A stretch of DNA of 64,000 bases from NCBI RefSeq assembly GCF_022811525.1, contig NZ_CP063982.1, forward strand, positions 1,798,001 through 1,862,000, given 5' to 3'. The stretch's first letter is position 1, and each line of letters starts with the position of its first letter. A program made the translations under genes and the position numbers. Under the pieces are notes generated by a model. That model saw only the letters and a program-made list of their open reading frames with translations, was not told where the DNA came from and did no database searches. Shown here piece after piece: positions 15,413-24,103 of this stretch. The DNA is from Orrella daihaiensis (lineage in GTDB: Bacteria > Pseudomonadota > Gammaproteobacteria > Burkholderiales > Burkholderiaceae_B).

Positions 15413-18079
15413 ATGCAGGAACGCTACCAACCCACCGACGTCGAACCCGCCGTTCAGGCCGCCTGGAACACGCACAATGTCTACGCTGTAACTGAAGACG
15501 CCAAAGACTCGTCGGGCAACCCCAAACCTAAGTTTTACGCCTGTTCCATGTTGCCCTACCCAAGTGGCAAGCTGCATATGGGGCACGTTCGCAACTACAC
15601 CATCAATGACATGATGACCCGGCAGCTGCGCATGAAGGGATTTAACGTGCTGATGCCCATGGGCTGGGATGCCTTCGGCATGCCAGCCGAGAACGCAGCC
15701 ATGAAGTCCAATGTACCTCCAGCCAAATGGACCTACGACAACATCGCGTACATGAAAAAGCAAATGAAGTCGATGGGGTTGGCCATTGACTGGTCACGCG
15801 AGATGTGCGCCTGCGATCCGAAATACTACAAATGGAACCAGTGGCTTTTCCTGAAAATGCTGGAAAAAGGCATTGCCTATCGCAAGACCCAGGTCGTTAA
15901 TTGGGATCCGGTCGACAACACGGTGCTGGCTAACGAACAAGTAATCGATGGCAAGGGCTGGCGGTCTGGGGCACCAGTTGAAAAACGCGAGATTCCTGGT
16001 TACTACCTAAGAATCACAGACTACGCCGATGAATTACTTTCTTACGTCAAAGACAAACTAGATGGCTGGCCAGATCGAGTCCGCGCCATGCAAGAAAACT
16101 GGATCGGTAAAAGCGAAGGTGTTCGCTTTGCATTCAGTCACACGATCAAAGATGGTCAAGGCAGCCTGATTCAAGATGGTCAGATGTTTGTGTTTACTAC
16201 CCGCGCAGACACCATCATGGGCGTAACCTTTTGTGCAGTAGCACCCGAGCACCCATTAGCGGCACATGCTGCCAGATCAAATCCTGAATTAGCTAAATTT
16301 ATCGAGCGCTGCCAGCAAGGCGGGCAAACTGAAGCCGAGATTGCCACCCGAGAAAAGGAAGGGGTAGACACTGGGCTGAAAGTGATGCACCCGCTGACCG
16401 GCGAGGCAGTGCCTCTGTGGGTTGGCAACTACGTGCTCATGAGCTACGGTGGGGGTGCTGTTATGGGCGTGCCTGCTCATGACGAGAGGGACTTTGCGTT
16501 TGCTCTAAAGTACGGCCTGCCGATCAAGCAGGTGGTACAAGTCGGCAGCCACACTTTTGATGATCGGCAATGGCAAGAATGGTACGCCGACAAACAGGCG
16601 GGGACCTTGGTTCATTCCGGTGAGTTTGACGGGTTGACATCTGCTCAAGCAATAACAACCATCGCCGAAAGGCTGCAATCCATGGGTGTAGGCGAACGTC
16701 AGACAACTTGGCGCTTGCGAGACTGGGGTATTTCTCGCCAGCGCTATTGGGGCACACCCATCCCGATTATTCATTGCCAGGACTGCGGTCCCGTGCCGGT
16801 ACCTGAAAAAGATCTGCCGGTGGTCTTGCCAGAAGATTTGATTCCGGACGGCTCGGGCAACCCTTTAGCCAAACACGAGGGCTTTTTGTCTTGTCAGTGC
16901 CCAAAGTGTGGCAAGCCAGCCAAGCGTGAAACTGACACCATGGATACGTTTGTCGACTCATCCTGGTATTTCATGCGTTACACCTCGCCTGATAATGACC
17001 AGGCGATGGTCGATGTCAGAAATGATTACTGGATGCCGATGGATCAGTACATCGGTGGCATTGAGCACGCTGTTTTACATTTGCTCTACGCCCGATTCTG
17101 GACCAAAGTAATGCGAGACCTAGGTCTGGTCAAATTCGATGAGCCATTTGTTCGCCTACTCACGCAAGGTATGGTACTGAACCACATCTACTTTGAGAAA
17201 AACGAACGGGGTGGCATTGAGTACTTCTGGCCGGAGGAAGTGGAAAATATCTACGACAGCAAGGGTGCCATCACCGGCGCACGGTTAAAAGCTGATGGAC
17301 GTGAAATCCAGTATGGCGGTGTCGGCACGATGTCCAAGTCCAAGAACAACGGTGTTGACCCCCAGTCGCTGATTGAAAATCAAGGGGCAGATACGGCTCG
17401 CCTGTTTGTCATGTTCACTGCCCCCCCAGAGCAGACGCTGGAATGGTCAGACTCTGGCGTAGACGGTTCACTTCGATTTTTAAGGCGACTCTGGGCAAGT
17501 GCCCACCATCACCGTGCACTCATCGAACAAGGTCTCAGTCTCGGCCATGCCGCTGACTGGGCAGATGCTGATGAGGTCGTTGCCAATTTGCGGCGCACCA
17601 TCCATGGATTGCTCAAGCAAGCCGACTACGACTATGAGCGAATTCAATACAACACGGTTGTCTCTGCTTGCATGAAAATGCTCAATGCAATTGAAGACGC
17701 AAAACTCAACGCCAGCCTTGCCAAGGCTGCTGCAGCTGCGGCAGAAATCTTCAGCATCCTGTTGCGCGTGCTTTACCCCGTTGTTCCACACATTACCTGG
17801 CAACTGTGGCGCGACTTGAAGTTCAGCGATTCCTTTGGTGACCTCCTTGATGCCAGTTGGCCAACCGTAGATGACAAAGCCCTCAAGGCTGACTCGATTG
17901 AGCTGGTGCTACAAGTCAACGGTAAAGTTCGAGGTAGCCTAACCGTCGGCGCCGATGCAGATAAAGCAACTATCGAAGCGCAGGCAGTGAGCCACGATTC
18001 TGTCAAAAAACACCTCAATACTGGCGCACCCAAACGCATTATCATTGTGCCCGGCAAGCTCGTAAACGTGGTTGGTTAG
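15413..18079 (+). CDS. leuS: Leucyl-tRNA synthetase
   Basis: 888-residue class Ia aminoacyl-tRNA synthetase that charges tRNA-Leu. HMGH signature at 55-58 (PYPSGKLHMGHVRN), editing domain (CP1) roughly 220-420, the MSKSK loop at about 640-644, the anticodon-binding domain, and a C-terminal domain ending in ...IIVPGKLVNVVG. Full length for bacteria. First of a probable leuS-lptE-holA-proA run. Confidence 0.99.
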   Translation: MQERYQPTDVEPAVQAAWNTHNVYAVTEDAKDSSGNPKPKFYACSMLPYPSGKLHMGHVRNYTINDMMTRQLRMKGFNVLMPMGWDAFGMPAENAAMKSNVPPAKWTYDNIAYMKKQMKSMGLAIDWSREMCACDPKYYKWNQWLFLKMLEKGIAYRKTQVVNWDPVDNTVLANEQVIDGKGWRSGAPVEKREIPGYYLRITDYADELLSYVKDKLDGWPDRVRAMQENWIGKSEGVRFAFSHTIKDGQGSLIQDGQMFVFTTRADTIMGVTFCAVAPEHPLAAHAARSNPELAKFIERCQQGGQTEAEIATREKEGVDTGLKVMHPLTGEAVPLWVGNYVLMSYGGGAVMGVPAHDERDFAFALKYGLPIKQVVQVGSHTFDDRQWQEWYADKQAGTLVHSGEFDGLTSAQAITTIAERLQSMGVGERQTTWRLRDWGISRQRYWGTPIPIIHCQDCGPVPVPEKDLPVVLPEDLIPDGSGNPLAKHEGFLSCQCPKCGKPAKRETDTMDTFVDSSWYFMRYTSPDNDQAMVDVRNDYWMPMDQYIGGIEHAVLHLLYARFWTKVMRDLGLVKFDEPFVRLLTQGMVLNHIYFEKNERGGIEYFWPEEVENIYDSKGAITGARLKADGREIQYGGVGTMSKSKNNGVDPQSLIENQGADTARLFVMFTAPPEQTLEWSDSGVDGSLRFLRRLWASAHHHRALIEQGLSLGHAADWADADEVVANLRRTIHGLLKQADYDYERIQYNTVVSACMKMLNAIEDAKLNASLAKAAAAAAEIFSILLRVLYPVVPHITWQLWRDLKFSDSFGDLLDASWPTVDDKALKADSIELVLQVNGKVRGSLTVGADADKATIEAQAVSHDSVKKHLNTGAPKRIIIVPGKLVNVVG

Positions 18080-18100
18080 ATAACCTTAAAAGGACAGAAC

Positions 18101-18682
18101 ATGCATGCCATGGATGTAACCAAAACCAGCAATGCACGAGTAAGCTCCAGTCCCCGTGCTTTATGGTTGCTGGCAATCGCAGCTCTGATGCTAGCTGTCA
18201 GTGCATGTGGTTTTAAGCTGCAGGGGTCGACTCCCCTGCCCTTTGATACGCTTCTGATGAAGGTCCCGGAGAACTCGGCGTTCGGCGCTGACTTGCGTCG
18301 AAGCATCAAAGCAGCCTCACCGAACACCAGATTAGTTGAACAGCCCGACATCGCCTATGATGCTGTGCTGCAACAAATCTCTGAAACACGAGACGCACGT
18401 GAAGTATCGCTAAATGCTCAAGGCAGAGTTGAGGAATACGAACTGACCTTGACCTATACCTTTAATGTGACTACACCCGATGGCGATATCATCTTGCCGA
18501 ACACGACCTTACGCGTCGTTCGGAACCTGCCTTTCGATGACCGGGTGGTACAGGCCAAGGAAGGGGAAGAAGCCACTCTCTTTGAACAAATGCAAGCAAG
18601 CTTGGTGTCTCGTATTGTTAGACGCATTAGCGCTCCTGATGTTACCAAACGGTATGCTGAGCTCAAGGCGAACCACAAATAA
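18101..18682 (+). CDS. lptE: LPS-assembly lipoprotein LptE
   Basis: 193 residues. Signal peptide with hydrophobic stretch 20-34 and lipobox AVSAC (C36), then the LptE domain (GFKLQGSTPLPFDTLLMKVP, YELTLTYTFNV, LVSRIVRRI). LptE is the outer-membrane lipoprotein plug of the LptD translocon that inserts LPS. The start with AAGGAC spacing is acceptable; an internal ATG at 18110 is also possible. Always lies between leuS and holA in relatives. Confidence 0.95.
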   Translation: MHAMDVTKTSNARVSSSPRALWLLAIAALMLAVSACGFKLQGSTPLPFDTLLMKVPENSAFGADLRRSIKAASPNTRLVEQPDIAYDAVLQQISETRDAREVSLNAQGRVEEYELTLTYTFNVTTPDGDIILPNTTLRVVRNLPFDDRVVQAKEGEEATLFEQMQASLVSRIVRRISAPDVTKRYAELKANHK

Positions 18683-18693
18683 GGAGTGATGTC

Positions 18694-19713
18694 GTGCCAA
18701 CATTTGCGGCAAATCAGCCTCTACCGGCATTGGTTGTGCTGATTGGTCATGAACCACTGCTGGTATTCGAGGCCGCTGACAAATTGCGCGAAAGAGCTCG
18801 CCAAGAAGGGTTTACCGATCAGCATCGATTTGTAATGGATAGTCGTAGCGATTGGCAGACCGTGTTTGGTGTTGGCGCCAGCGGCTCGCTATTTGGCGAG
18901 CGACAAATGGTGGAGATCTTTTTGCCTGGCGGCAAGCCTGGCAAGTCTGGCGCCCAGGCTATGGAAACGATCGCGAATCAATGTGCAGGCCAGCTCGCAA
19001 ACGATGTATTCACGGTCATCAAGTTAACAGGCATGGACCGAAGTGCCCGTGAGACGCGCTGGGCCAAGACATTACTGGCGGCTGCAGCCGTTATCGATCT
19101 ACCTGATGTTGGCCGAGCCGCCTTACCCAAATGGATTGCTCAACGGCTCGCCCAACAAAATCAGCACATGAACAATGAGGCCCTTCAATGGCTCTCTGAC
19201 CGCGTCGAAGGCAACTTGCTGGCCGCCCATCAGGAAATTCAAAAACTCGCCCTGTTGCACCCTTCTGGCGAAGTCACGCTCGAACAATGTCAGGCAGCTG
19301 TTTTAAATGTCGCTCGCTATGACGTGTTTGCCCTGCGTGACGCCATGCTTGATGGCGACTCAAGCCGTATGCTACGCGTACTCTGGGGCCTTAAAGCAGA
19401 GGGTGAGGCGCCCCCCTTGGTGCTCTGGGCCATCAGCGAAGACATTCGAACGCTGGACCGAATCAGTCAGTCTGTCGCTCGCGGTCAGCCACTGAATGCT
19501 GCACTCAAGGCGCAACGACTATTCGGTCAACGCGAGCAACGGGCCAGAGCTGCCTACGGTCGGGTGAGTCCCGCTCGCTGGCGGCGAGCCGTGGCACACG
19601 CACACGATATAGACAGAATCATCAAAGGACTGCCTGTGCCAGGGCGACTTTCAGATGCCTGGCATGAAATGGCCCGGCTTGGCATGAGCATTGCCGCTAG
19701 CCGCTCAGGCTAA
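18694..19713 (+). CDS. holA: DNA polymerase III subunit delta
   Basis: 339 residues. The delta subunit opens the beta clamp within the clamp loader. The N-terminal AAA+-like fold shows PALVVLIGHEPLLVFEAADKLRERARQEGF, then GSLFGERQMVEIFLP, LEGN-like VEGNLLAAHQEIQKLALL, and the C-terminal collar helices. GTG start at 18694, with AAGGAG (18680-18685) overlapping the lptE stop. Confidence 0.96.
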   Translation: MPTFAANQPLPALVVLIGHEPLLVFEAADKLRERARQEGFTDQHRFVMDSRSDWQTVFGVGASGSLFGERQMVEIFLPGGKPGKSGAQAMETIANQCAGQLANDVFTVIKLTGMDRSARETRWAKTLLAAAAVIDLPDVGRAALPKWIAQRLAQQNQHMNNEALQWLSDRVEGNLLAAHQEIQKLALLHPSGEVTLEQCQAAVLNVARYDVFALRDAMLDGDSSRMLRVLWGLKAEGEAPPLVLWAISEDIRTLDRISQSVARGQPLNAALKAQRLFGQREQRARAAYGRVSPARWRRAVAHAHDIDRIIKGLPVPGRLSDAWHEMARLGMSIAASRSG

Positions 19714-19776
19714 ACTAATAGCTACCTGTCCAGGCTGATGGATGTTCCAAACAGCTGGCGTCCATCACCTCATCGA

Positions 19777-21042
19777 ATGACCATGAATGATCTAGCCCAA
19801 ACTCTTGATGCGATCGGCCAGCGAGCCAAGTCCGCTGCACGTGAAATGGCACGCGCCACCGATGCAGAAAAATCAAAAGCTTTGATGATGATTGCGCAGC
19901 ATATCGATGAGTCGCAAACAGCACTGTTTCAGGCCAATCAGGAAGACCTCGATGCCGCAGTCAAGCACGAATTGTCGCCTGCCATGGTTGACCGTCTACG
20001 ATTGTCAGATAAGACACTGATGACCATGACCAAGGGCTTGCGGCAAGTTGCAGAGATGGTTGATCCAATCGGCAGCCTTGGCAATACCATCGTGCGCCCT
20101 AACGGAATGCGGGTCTCGCAGATGCGGGTACCACTCGGAGTAATCGGCATCATTTACGAATCACGTCCCAATGTCACTATTGATGCAGCTGCGCTTTGTT
20201 TAAAGTCTGGCAATGCCTGCATTTTGCGCGGCGGCAGTGAGGCATTTCATACCAACATGGCGTTAGCTGGTATTTTGCGTGAAGCGATGTTGCAGACTGC
20301 TTTGCCCAAAGACGCGGTACAGTTAATTGAAACCACTGACCGTCAGGCTGTCGGGCATCTCGTCAAGATGACTGAGTATGTAGATGTGATAGTACCGAGA
20401 GGTGGCAAAAGCCTGATTCGACGACTGCAGGATGAAGCTCGGGTGCCTCTGATCAAACATCTTGATGGTAATTGCCATGTTTATGTTGACGAGCATGCTG
20501 ATTTGGAGCGAGCGCTCAAAATTGCCATCAACGCCAAGACCTACCGCTACGGCATCTGTGGCGCCATGGAGACTTTGCTCGTACATCGCCGGGTAGCCAA
20601 CGATTTCTTACCAAAAATCGAAAGCGCCATGGCTGAACACGGTGTCGAGCTTCGAGGCTGCGAAATTACCCGTACGATTTGCCCTGCGATGACTCCTGCA
20701 ACCGACGAAGACTGGGCAGAGGAATACCTCGCACCCATCCTTGCGGTCCGTGTGGTTGACTCAATCGATGATGCCATGGAACACATCGCCCGATGGGGCT
20801 CTGGACATACGGATGCTATCGTCACTCAAGATGTGGACGCCGCGCGCCGGTTTGAGCGCGAGGTCGACTCTAGCTCTGTCTATGTCAACTTGCCAACTTG
20901 TTTTGCGGATGGGTTTGAATATGGTCTCGGCGCTGAAATTGGCATATCGACCAACCGTTTACACGCGCGCGGACCTGTGGGTCTCGAGGGTCTAACCACC
21001 CAGAAATGGGTGTTGCATGGCGAGGGCCAAACACGCGGCTAG
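19777..21042 (+). CDS. proA: Gamma-glutamyl phosphate reductase
   Basis: About 421 residues. Second step of proline synthesis: reduces gamma-glutamyl phosphate to glutamate semialdehyde with NADPH. Aldehyde dehydrogenase fold; catalytic Cys in RYGICGAMETLL (codon 20557), cofactor motif GVIGIIYESRPNVT, IPRGG-like VPRGGKSLIRR and AEIGISTNRLHARGPVGLEGL at the end. The frame is open from an ATG at 19738 that has an AGG four bases upstream; I favour 19777 because family members start near MNDLAQTLDAIG. No proB in view. Confidence 0.96.
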   Translation: MTMNDLAQTLDAIGQRAKSAAREMARATDAEKSKALMMIAQHIDESQTALFQANQEDLDAAVKHELSPAMVDRLRLSDKTLMTMTKGLRQVAEMVDPIGSLGNTIVRPNGMRVSQMRVPLGVIGIIYESRPNVTIDAAALCLKSGNACILRGGSEAFHTNMALAGILREAMLQTALPKDAVQLIETTDRQAVGHLVKMTEYVDVIVPRGGKSLIRRLQDEARVPLIKHLDGNCHVYVDEHADLERALKIAINAKTYRYGICGAMETLLVHRRVANDFLPKIESAMAEHGVELRGCEITRTICPAMTPATDEDWAEEYLAPILAVRVVDSIDDAMEHIARWGSGHTDAIVTQDVDAARRFEREVDSSSVYVNLPTCFADGFEYGLGAEIGISTNRLHARGPVGLEGLTTQKWVLHGEGQTRG

Positions 21043-21094
21043 AACCAGGCTGTGGAAAAAAGCAAATAGAAATGCAAACAAAGGAAAAGCAGTA

Positions 21095-21598
21095 ATGAAA
21101 TCGTTATGGATTGCCACAGTTACAGTCCTTCTCATCGCCTTACTCGCATTTGTTCTGTTTTTCTCTCCGGTAGCGATCCTTTGGGTTAAGACATTCCATA
21201 TTTTATTTATGGCATCCTGGTTTGCAGGCCTATTCTATCTACCGCGTATTTACGTGAATCTCGCACAAGCCACTGACCCAGCTGTCAAACAAACCCTAAT
21301 CGGCATGAGCCACCGTCTTTACCGTTTCATGACCATTCTGGCTTTCCCGGCAGTGGGCTTTGGCCTTTGGCTGTATCTTTATTACGGCATTGGCATGGGG
21401 GCCGGCAATGGCTGGATGCACGTCAAACTGATTCTGGTCGGGTTGATCATTGTTTATCACTTGGTATGCAAACATTACCTAACACTGTTTGAACAAGGCA
21501 CCAACCCTCACTCGCATGTCTTTTATCGCTGGTTCAACGAAATCCCAGTGGTGTTGATGCTGGCCATCATTGCCATGGTGGTGCTCAAACCTTTCTAA
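21095..21598 (+). CDS. hemJ: CopD/HemJ family membrane protein, probable protoporphyrinogen oxidase HemJ
   Basis: 167 residues, about five hydrophobic segments. The core WVKTFHILFMASWFAGLFYLPR (shown as FHILFMASWFAGLFYLPR, H35) , GWMHVKLILVG (H109) and FYRWFNEIPVV are HemJ signatures; HemJ oxidises protoporphyrinogen IX in heme synthesis. ATG 21095 with AAGGAA upstream is chosen over the longer frame that would overlap proA. Compared with typical HemJ (which begins about at the WVK segment) it carries an extra N-terminal hydrophobic segment of about 27 residues. Other CopD-family roles cannot be excluded. Confidence 0.82.
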   Translation: MKSLWIATVTVLLIALLAFVLFFSPVAILWVKTFHILFMASWFAGLFYLPRIYVNLAQATDPAVKQTLIGMSHRLYRFMTILAFPAVGFGLWLYLYYGIGMGAGNGWMHVKLILVGLIIVYHLVCKHYLTLFEQGTNPHSHVFYRWFNEIPVVLMLAIIAMVVLKPF

Positions 21599-21607
21599 GC
21601 AGACGCT

Positions 21608-23083
21608 ATGTCCGATCCTTCTGACTCCTCCAACACCTCTGACTCAACCCGCCCTAAAGAATCCAAGCCAGGCAAACTCACACTCAAGCCCAAAAACGCC
21701 ACCACCGATCAGACGAGTCAGCTCAACAAGAGCACGACCTCCAAAAGTGGCGCTCGCGCCCATCATCAACGGCGGGTACAAACCGAACAGCGGCGCACGC
21801 AATCGCAACCAGCACCGCCCGATAGACCATCGAGACCCAATAGGCCCACGCCTGCTCGCCCCGCCCATCAAAGCACTCGCAAGCGTCAAACCGACTTAGC
21901 CAATGAGATCGGACACGCGCCAGCGGAGTCTGAACGCTTTGAGATGTTTGCATCCTGCCCGCGTGGCCTTGAAGAGGCGCTCGCACAAGAACTTAGCGTC
22001 ATAGGATTGACCAACGTCCGAACTGGACAGGCGGGTTGTCAATTTGCTGGGAACTGGTCGGATGTTTGGCGTGCCAATCTTCATAGCCGACTTGCAACAC
22101 GTATTCTGGTGCAAGTGGCTCATGCCAAAGCGTCTACAGAAGATGATCTCAGACAGTTGGCACTGGACGTGAACTGGGAGCGCTGGCTCGGCCCGGAAAA
22201 AACCCTGCGCGTTGACACGTCCGCGATTCGCAGTCCCATGCAAAGTCTGCAGTACTGCAATTTATTGGTCAAAGACAGTATTTGTGATCGGCTGCGGGCC
22301 AAAGAAGGCGCCAGACCATCGATCGACACCGTGAGGCCAGATGTCCGTGTGCATTCCTTTCTCACGCATGACAGCGCCACACTCTATCTCGACACATCGG
22401 GTGAGTCTCTGTTCAAACGTGGATGGCGCCTGGACAAGGCTGAGGCACCGATACGCGAGAATCTGGCGGCGGGGCTGTTAAGCCTCAGTGGATGGCAATC
22501 AAACATGGCATTGCTCGACCCGTTTTGTGGCAGCGGCACGATTTTGATTGAAGCCGCTTGGAAGGCGTTAAATATTCCGCCTGGCATCAACCGACCGTTT
22601 TCCTTTGAGCGACTACGCGGCCATGATGCGAGCAAGTGGCAAGCGATGCGGCAAGCTGCAACCGAATCAATCCTGACTGAGCTAGCGGCGCCTATCGTGG
22701 GCTCTGATATTTCACCCCAAGCGATTGCCGCCGCTCAAGCAAATACCAAACGCGCTGGGCTTAAACCAGACACCATTCAGTGGCAGATTGGAGATGCTCG
22801 CGAGTTAAGGCCCCCAGCGACCAACGGGATGATCATCACTAACCCACCCTACGGCGAGCGCTTGACCATTGATGCCGATTTATTTGGACAATGGGCCACC
22901 CAATTAAAACAAAACTATTCCGGCTGGCAGGTCAACGTGATTAGTGCGGATCATGCGCTACCCGGCGCAATGAGACTCAAACCCAAACGCCGGATGCCGC
23001 TCTTTAATGGCGCATTGGACTGCAGACTTTTTATATTCGAGATGGTCAGTGAACAATACGCCCCCCAAAAAGCCCGCCAGTGA
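21608..23083 (+). CDS. THUMP-domain class I SAM-dependent rRNA methyltransferase (RlmL N-terminal type)
   Basis: 491 residues. After a long low-complexity, S/T/P/K/R-rich N-terminal extension (about 1-110), CPRGLEEALAQEL opens the ferredoxin-like and THUMP domains (about 115-270), followed by the methyltransferase domain with DPFCGSGTILIEAAW (near 304) and the catalytic NPPYGER (near 412). Family members methylate guanine N2 in 23S rRNA (G2445 in E. coli RlmL). It lacks the second RlmK half of E. coli RlmKL. Ten bases after hemJ. The extension is probably disordered and may bind RNA. Confidence 0.9.
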   Translation: MSDPSDSSNTSDSTRPKESKPGKLTLKPKNATTDQTSQLNKSTTSKSGARAHHQRRVQTEQRRTQSQPAPPDRPSRPNRPTPARPAHQSTRKRQTDLANEIGHAPAESERFEMFASCPRGLEEALAQELSVIGLTNVRTGQAGCQFAGNWSDVWRANLHSRLATRILVQVAHAKASTEDDLRQLALDVNWERWLGPEKTLRVDTSAIRSPMQSLQYCNLLVKDSICDRLRAKEGARPSIDTVRPDVRVHSFLTHDSATLYLDTSGESLFKRGWRLDKAEAPIRENLAAGLLSLSGWQSNMALLDPFCGSGTILIEAAWKALNIPPGINRPFSFERLRGHDASKWQAMRQAATESILTELAAPIVGSDISPQAIAAAQANTKRAGLKPDTIQWQIGDARELRPPATNGMIITNPPYGERLTIDADLFGQWATQLKQNYSGWQVNVISADHALPGAMRLKPKRRMPLFNGALDCRLFIFEMVSEQYAPQKARQ

Positions 23084-23147
23084 GTAGACGGTGGCGTAAA
23101 AAAACAACACCTCCTCATTTATTAGGATTCTCCAATCAAATTAGATA

Positions 23148-23176
23148 TTGCGATAGCCTAGGGATTTCCCTATAAT
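23148..23176 (+). promoter_or_regulatory. Near-consensus sigma70 promoter with palindrome over the -10 box
   Basis: TTGCGA (23148-23153), exact 17-base spacer, TATAAT (23171-23176). The palindrome TAGGGA-TT-TCCCTA (23159-23172) fills the spacer and runs into the -10 box, where a repressor could block polymerase. It drives the small gene at 23215 and perhaps the RDD gene. Confidence 0.75.
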
Positions 23177-23214
23177 TAGGGTTATCCACTAGATTTGACT
23201 AATTGGAGCAAGAA

Positions 23215-23412
23215 ATGGACAAGCAATCCCAACAAACGAGTTTCATCACCAATGCGCTTGAGCATGGCCTGCTGGAGCAGGAGTTGCGTGGCATTGCACA
23301 GCGGGCAGCAATTGAAGCCATGGGTCGTGGCATCCGTCGAGTATTCGCCAAGTTGCGCGCATGGGCACTGAGTGGGCGTGAAACCAGCACTTCCGGATTT
23401 CGTTCAGCCTAA
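23215..23412 (+). CDS. Small protein of unknown function
   Basis: 65 residues, not recognised. ATG 23215 follows TGGAG at good spacing. The middle (about 10-52) is alpha-helical in character, alternating acidic (LEHGLLEQELRG) and strongly basic (MGRGIRRVFAKLRAW) patches, with no signal peptide or cysteine. It has its own near-consensus promoter, unusual for a chance frame, and is followed 45 bases later by the RDD membrane protein gene. Could be a regulatory or nucleic-acid-binding small protein; no function is assigned. Confidence 0.7.
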   Translation: MDKQSQQTSFITNALEHGLLEQELRGIAQRAAIEAMGRGIRRVFAKLRAWALSGRETSTSGFRSA

Positions 23413-23457
23413 TCGCTTTAGGGGCTTGCCCTGCAAAGTTTCTGACAATGTCCGATA

Positions 23458-24033
23458 ATGCGCGACATGTCACGGCAAACACCAGCAACCCCAGATGTTG
23501 TCTCTGCCCCCGAGATGCCGTCAGCATCTCGGGGCAAGCGATTCGCGGCAATGATGTACGAGGGCGTTCTGCTGTTTGGTGTCGTCTTCACAGCGGACTA
23601 TCTCTTTGACACGCTGACTCAAAGCAAGCACGCATTAATGTTCAGGCCAGGCCGTCAGGTCTGGCTTTTTATTGCGATCGGCGCGTACTTTTTGTTGTGT
23701 TGGCATCGTGGCGGGCAAACTTTGCCCATGCGGGCATGGCATATCAAACTTGTCGCAGCCAATGGACTGCGCCCGAGTTTCAACCAGTTATTAGCGCGCT
23801 ATGTGCTGATGTGGCCGATCCCATTGGCGGGAATGGCGCTGATATACGCGTTGGTGCTCATCACTGGCTGGCCAGCGATTTATACGTTTGCCATTGTGAC
23901 CCCATTCCTGATTTTTATACCAAGTTGGTTCAGCTCAGATGGGCAATTTCTCCACGACAAGCTAGCAAAAACCAGGATTGTTGATATCCCAGAGCACCTA
24001 CGTCATGCTGCAAAGCACAAAAAAGCCACTTAG
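23458..24033 (+). CDS. RDD family membrane protein
   Basis: 191 residues with about four hydrophobic segments. SRGKRFAAMMYEGVLLFGVVF corresponds to the first RDD helix (R then the D of the YLFD region), WHRGGQTLPMRAWHIKLV is the conserved loop, and QFLHDKLAKTRIV the terminal signature (H-D). The family is found in envelope transport settings, without a settled function. Met at 23458 or 23467 could start it. Confidence 0.88.
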   Translation: MRDMSRQTPATPDVVSAPEMPSASRGKRFAAMMYEGVLLFGVVFTADYLFDTLTQSKHALMFRPGRQVWLFIAIGAYFLLCWHRGGQTLPMRAWHIKLVAANGLRPSFNQLLARYVLMWPIPLAGMALIYALVLITGWPAIYTFAIVTPFLIFIPSWFSSDGQFLHDKLAKTRIVDIPEHLRHAAKHKKAT

Positions 24034-24103
24034 CCACTTGCCAAGTGCGATAGAGTCGGCGATGCTTTACCCTTTGTCACAAAACTAAAACGGCGTCAGA
24101 CCG

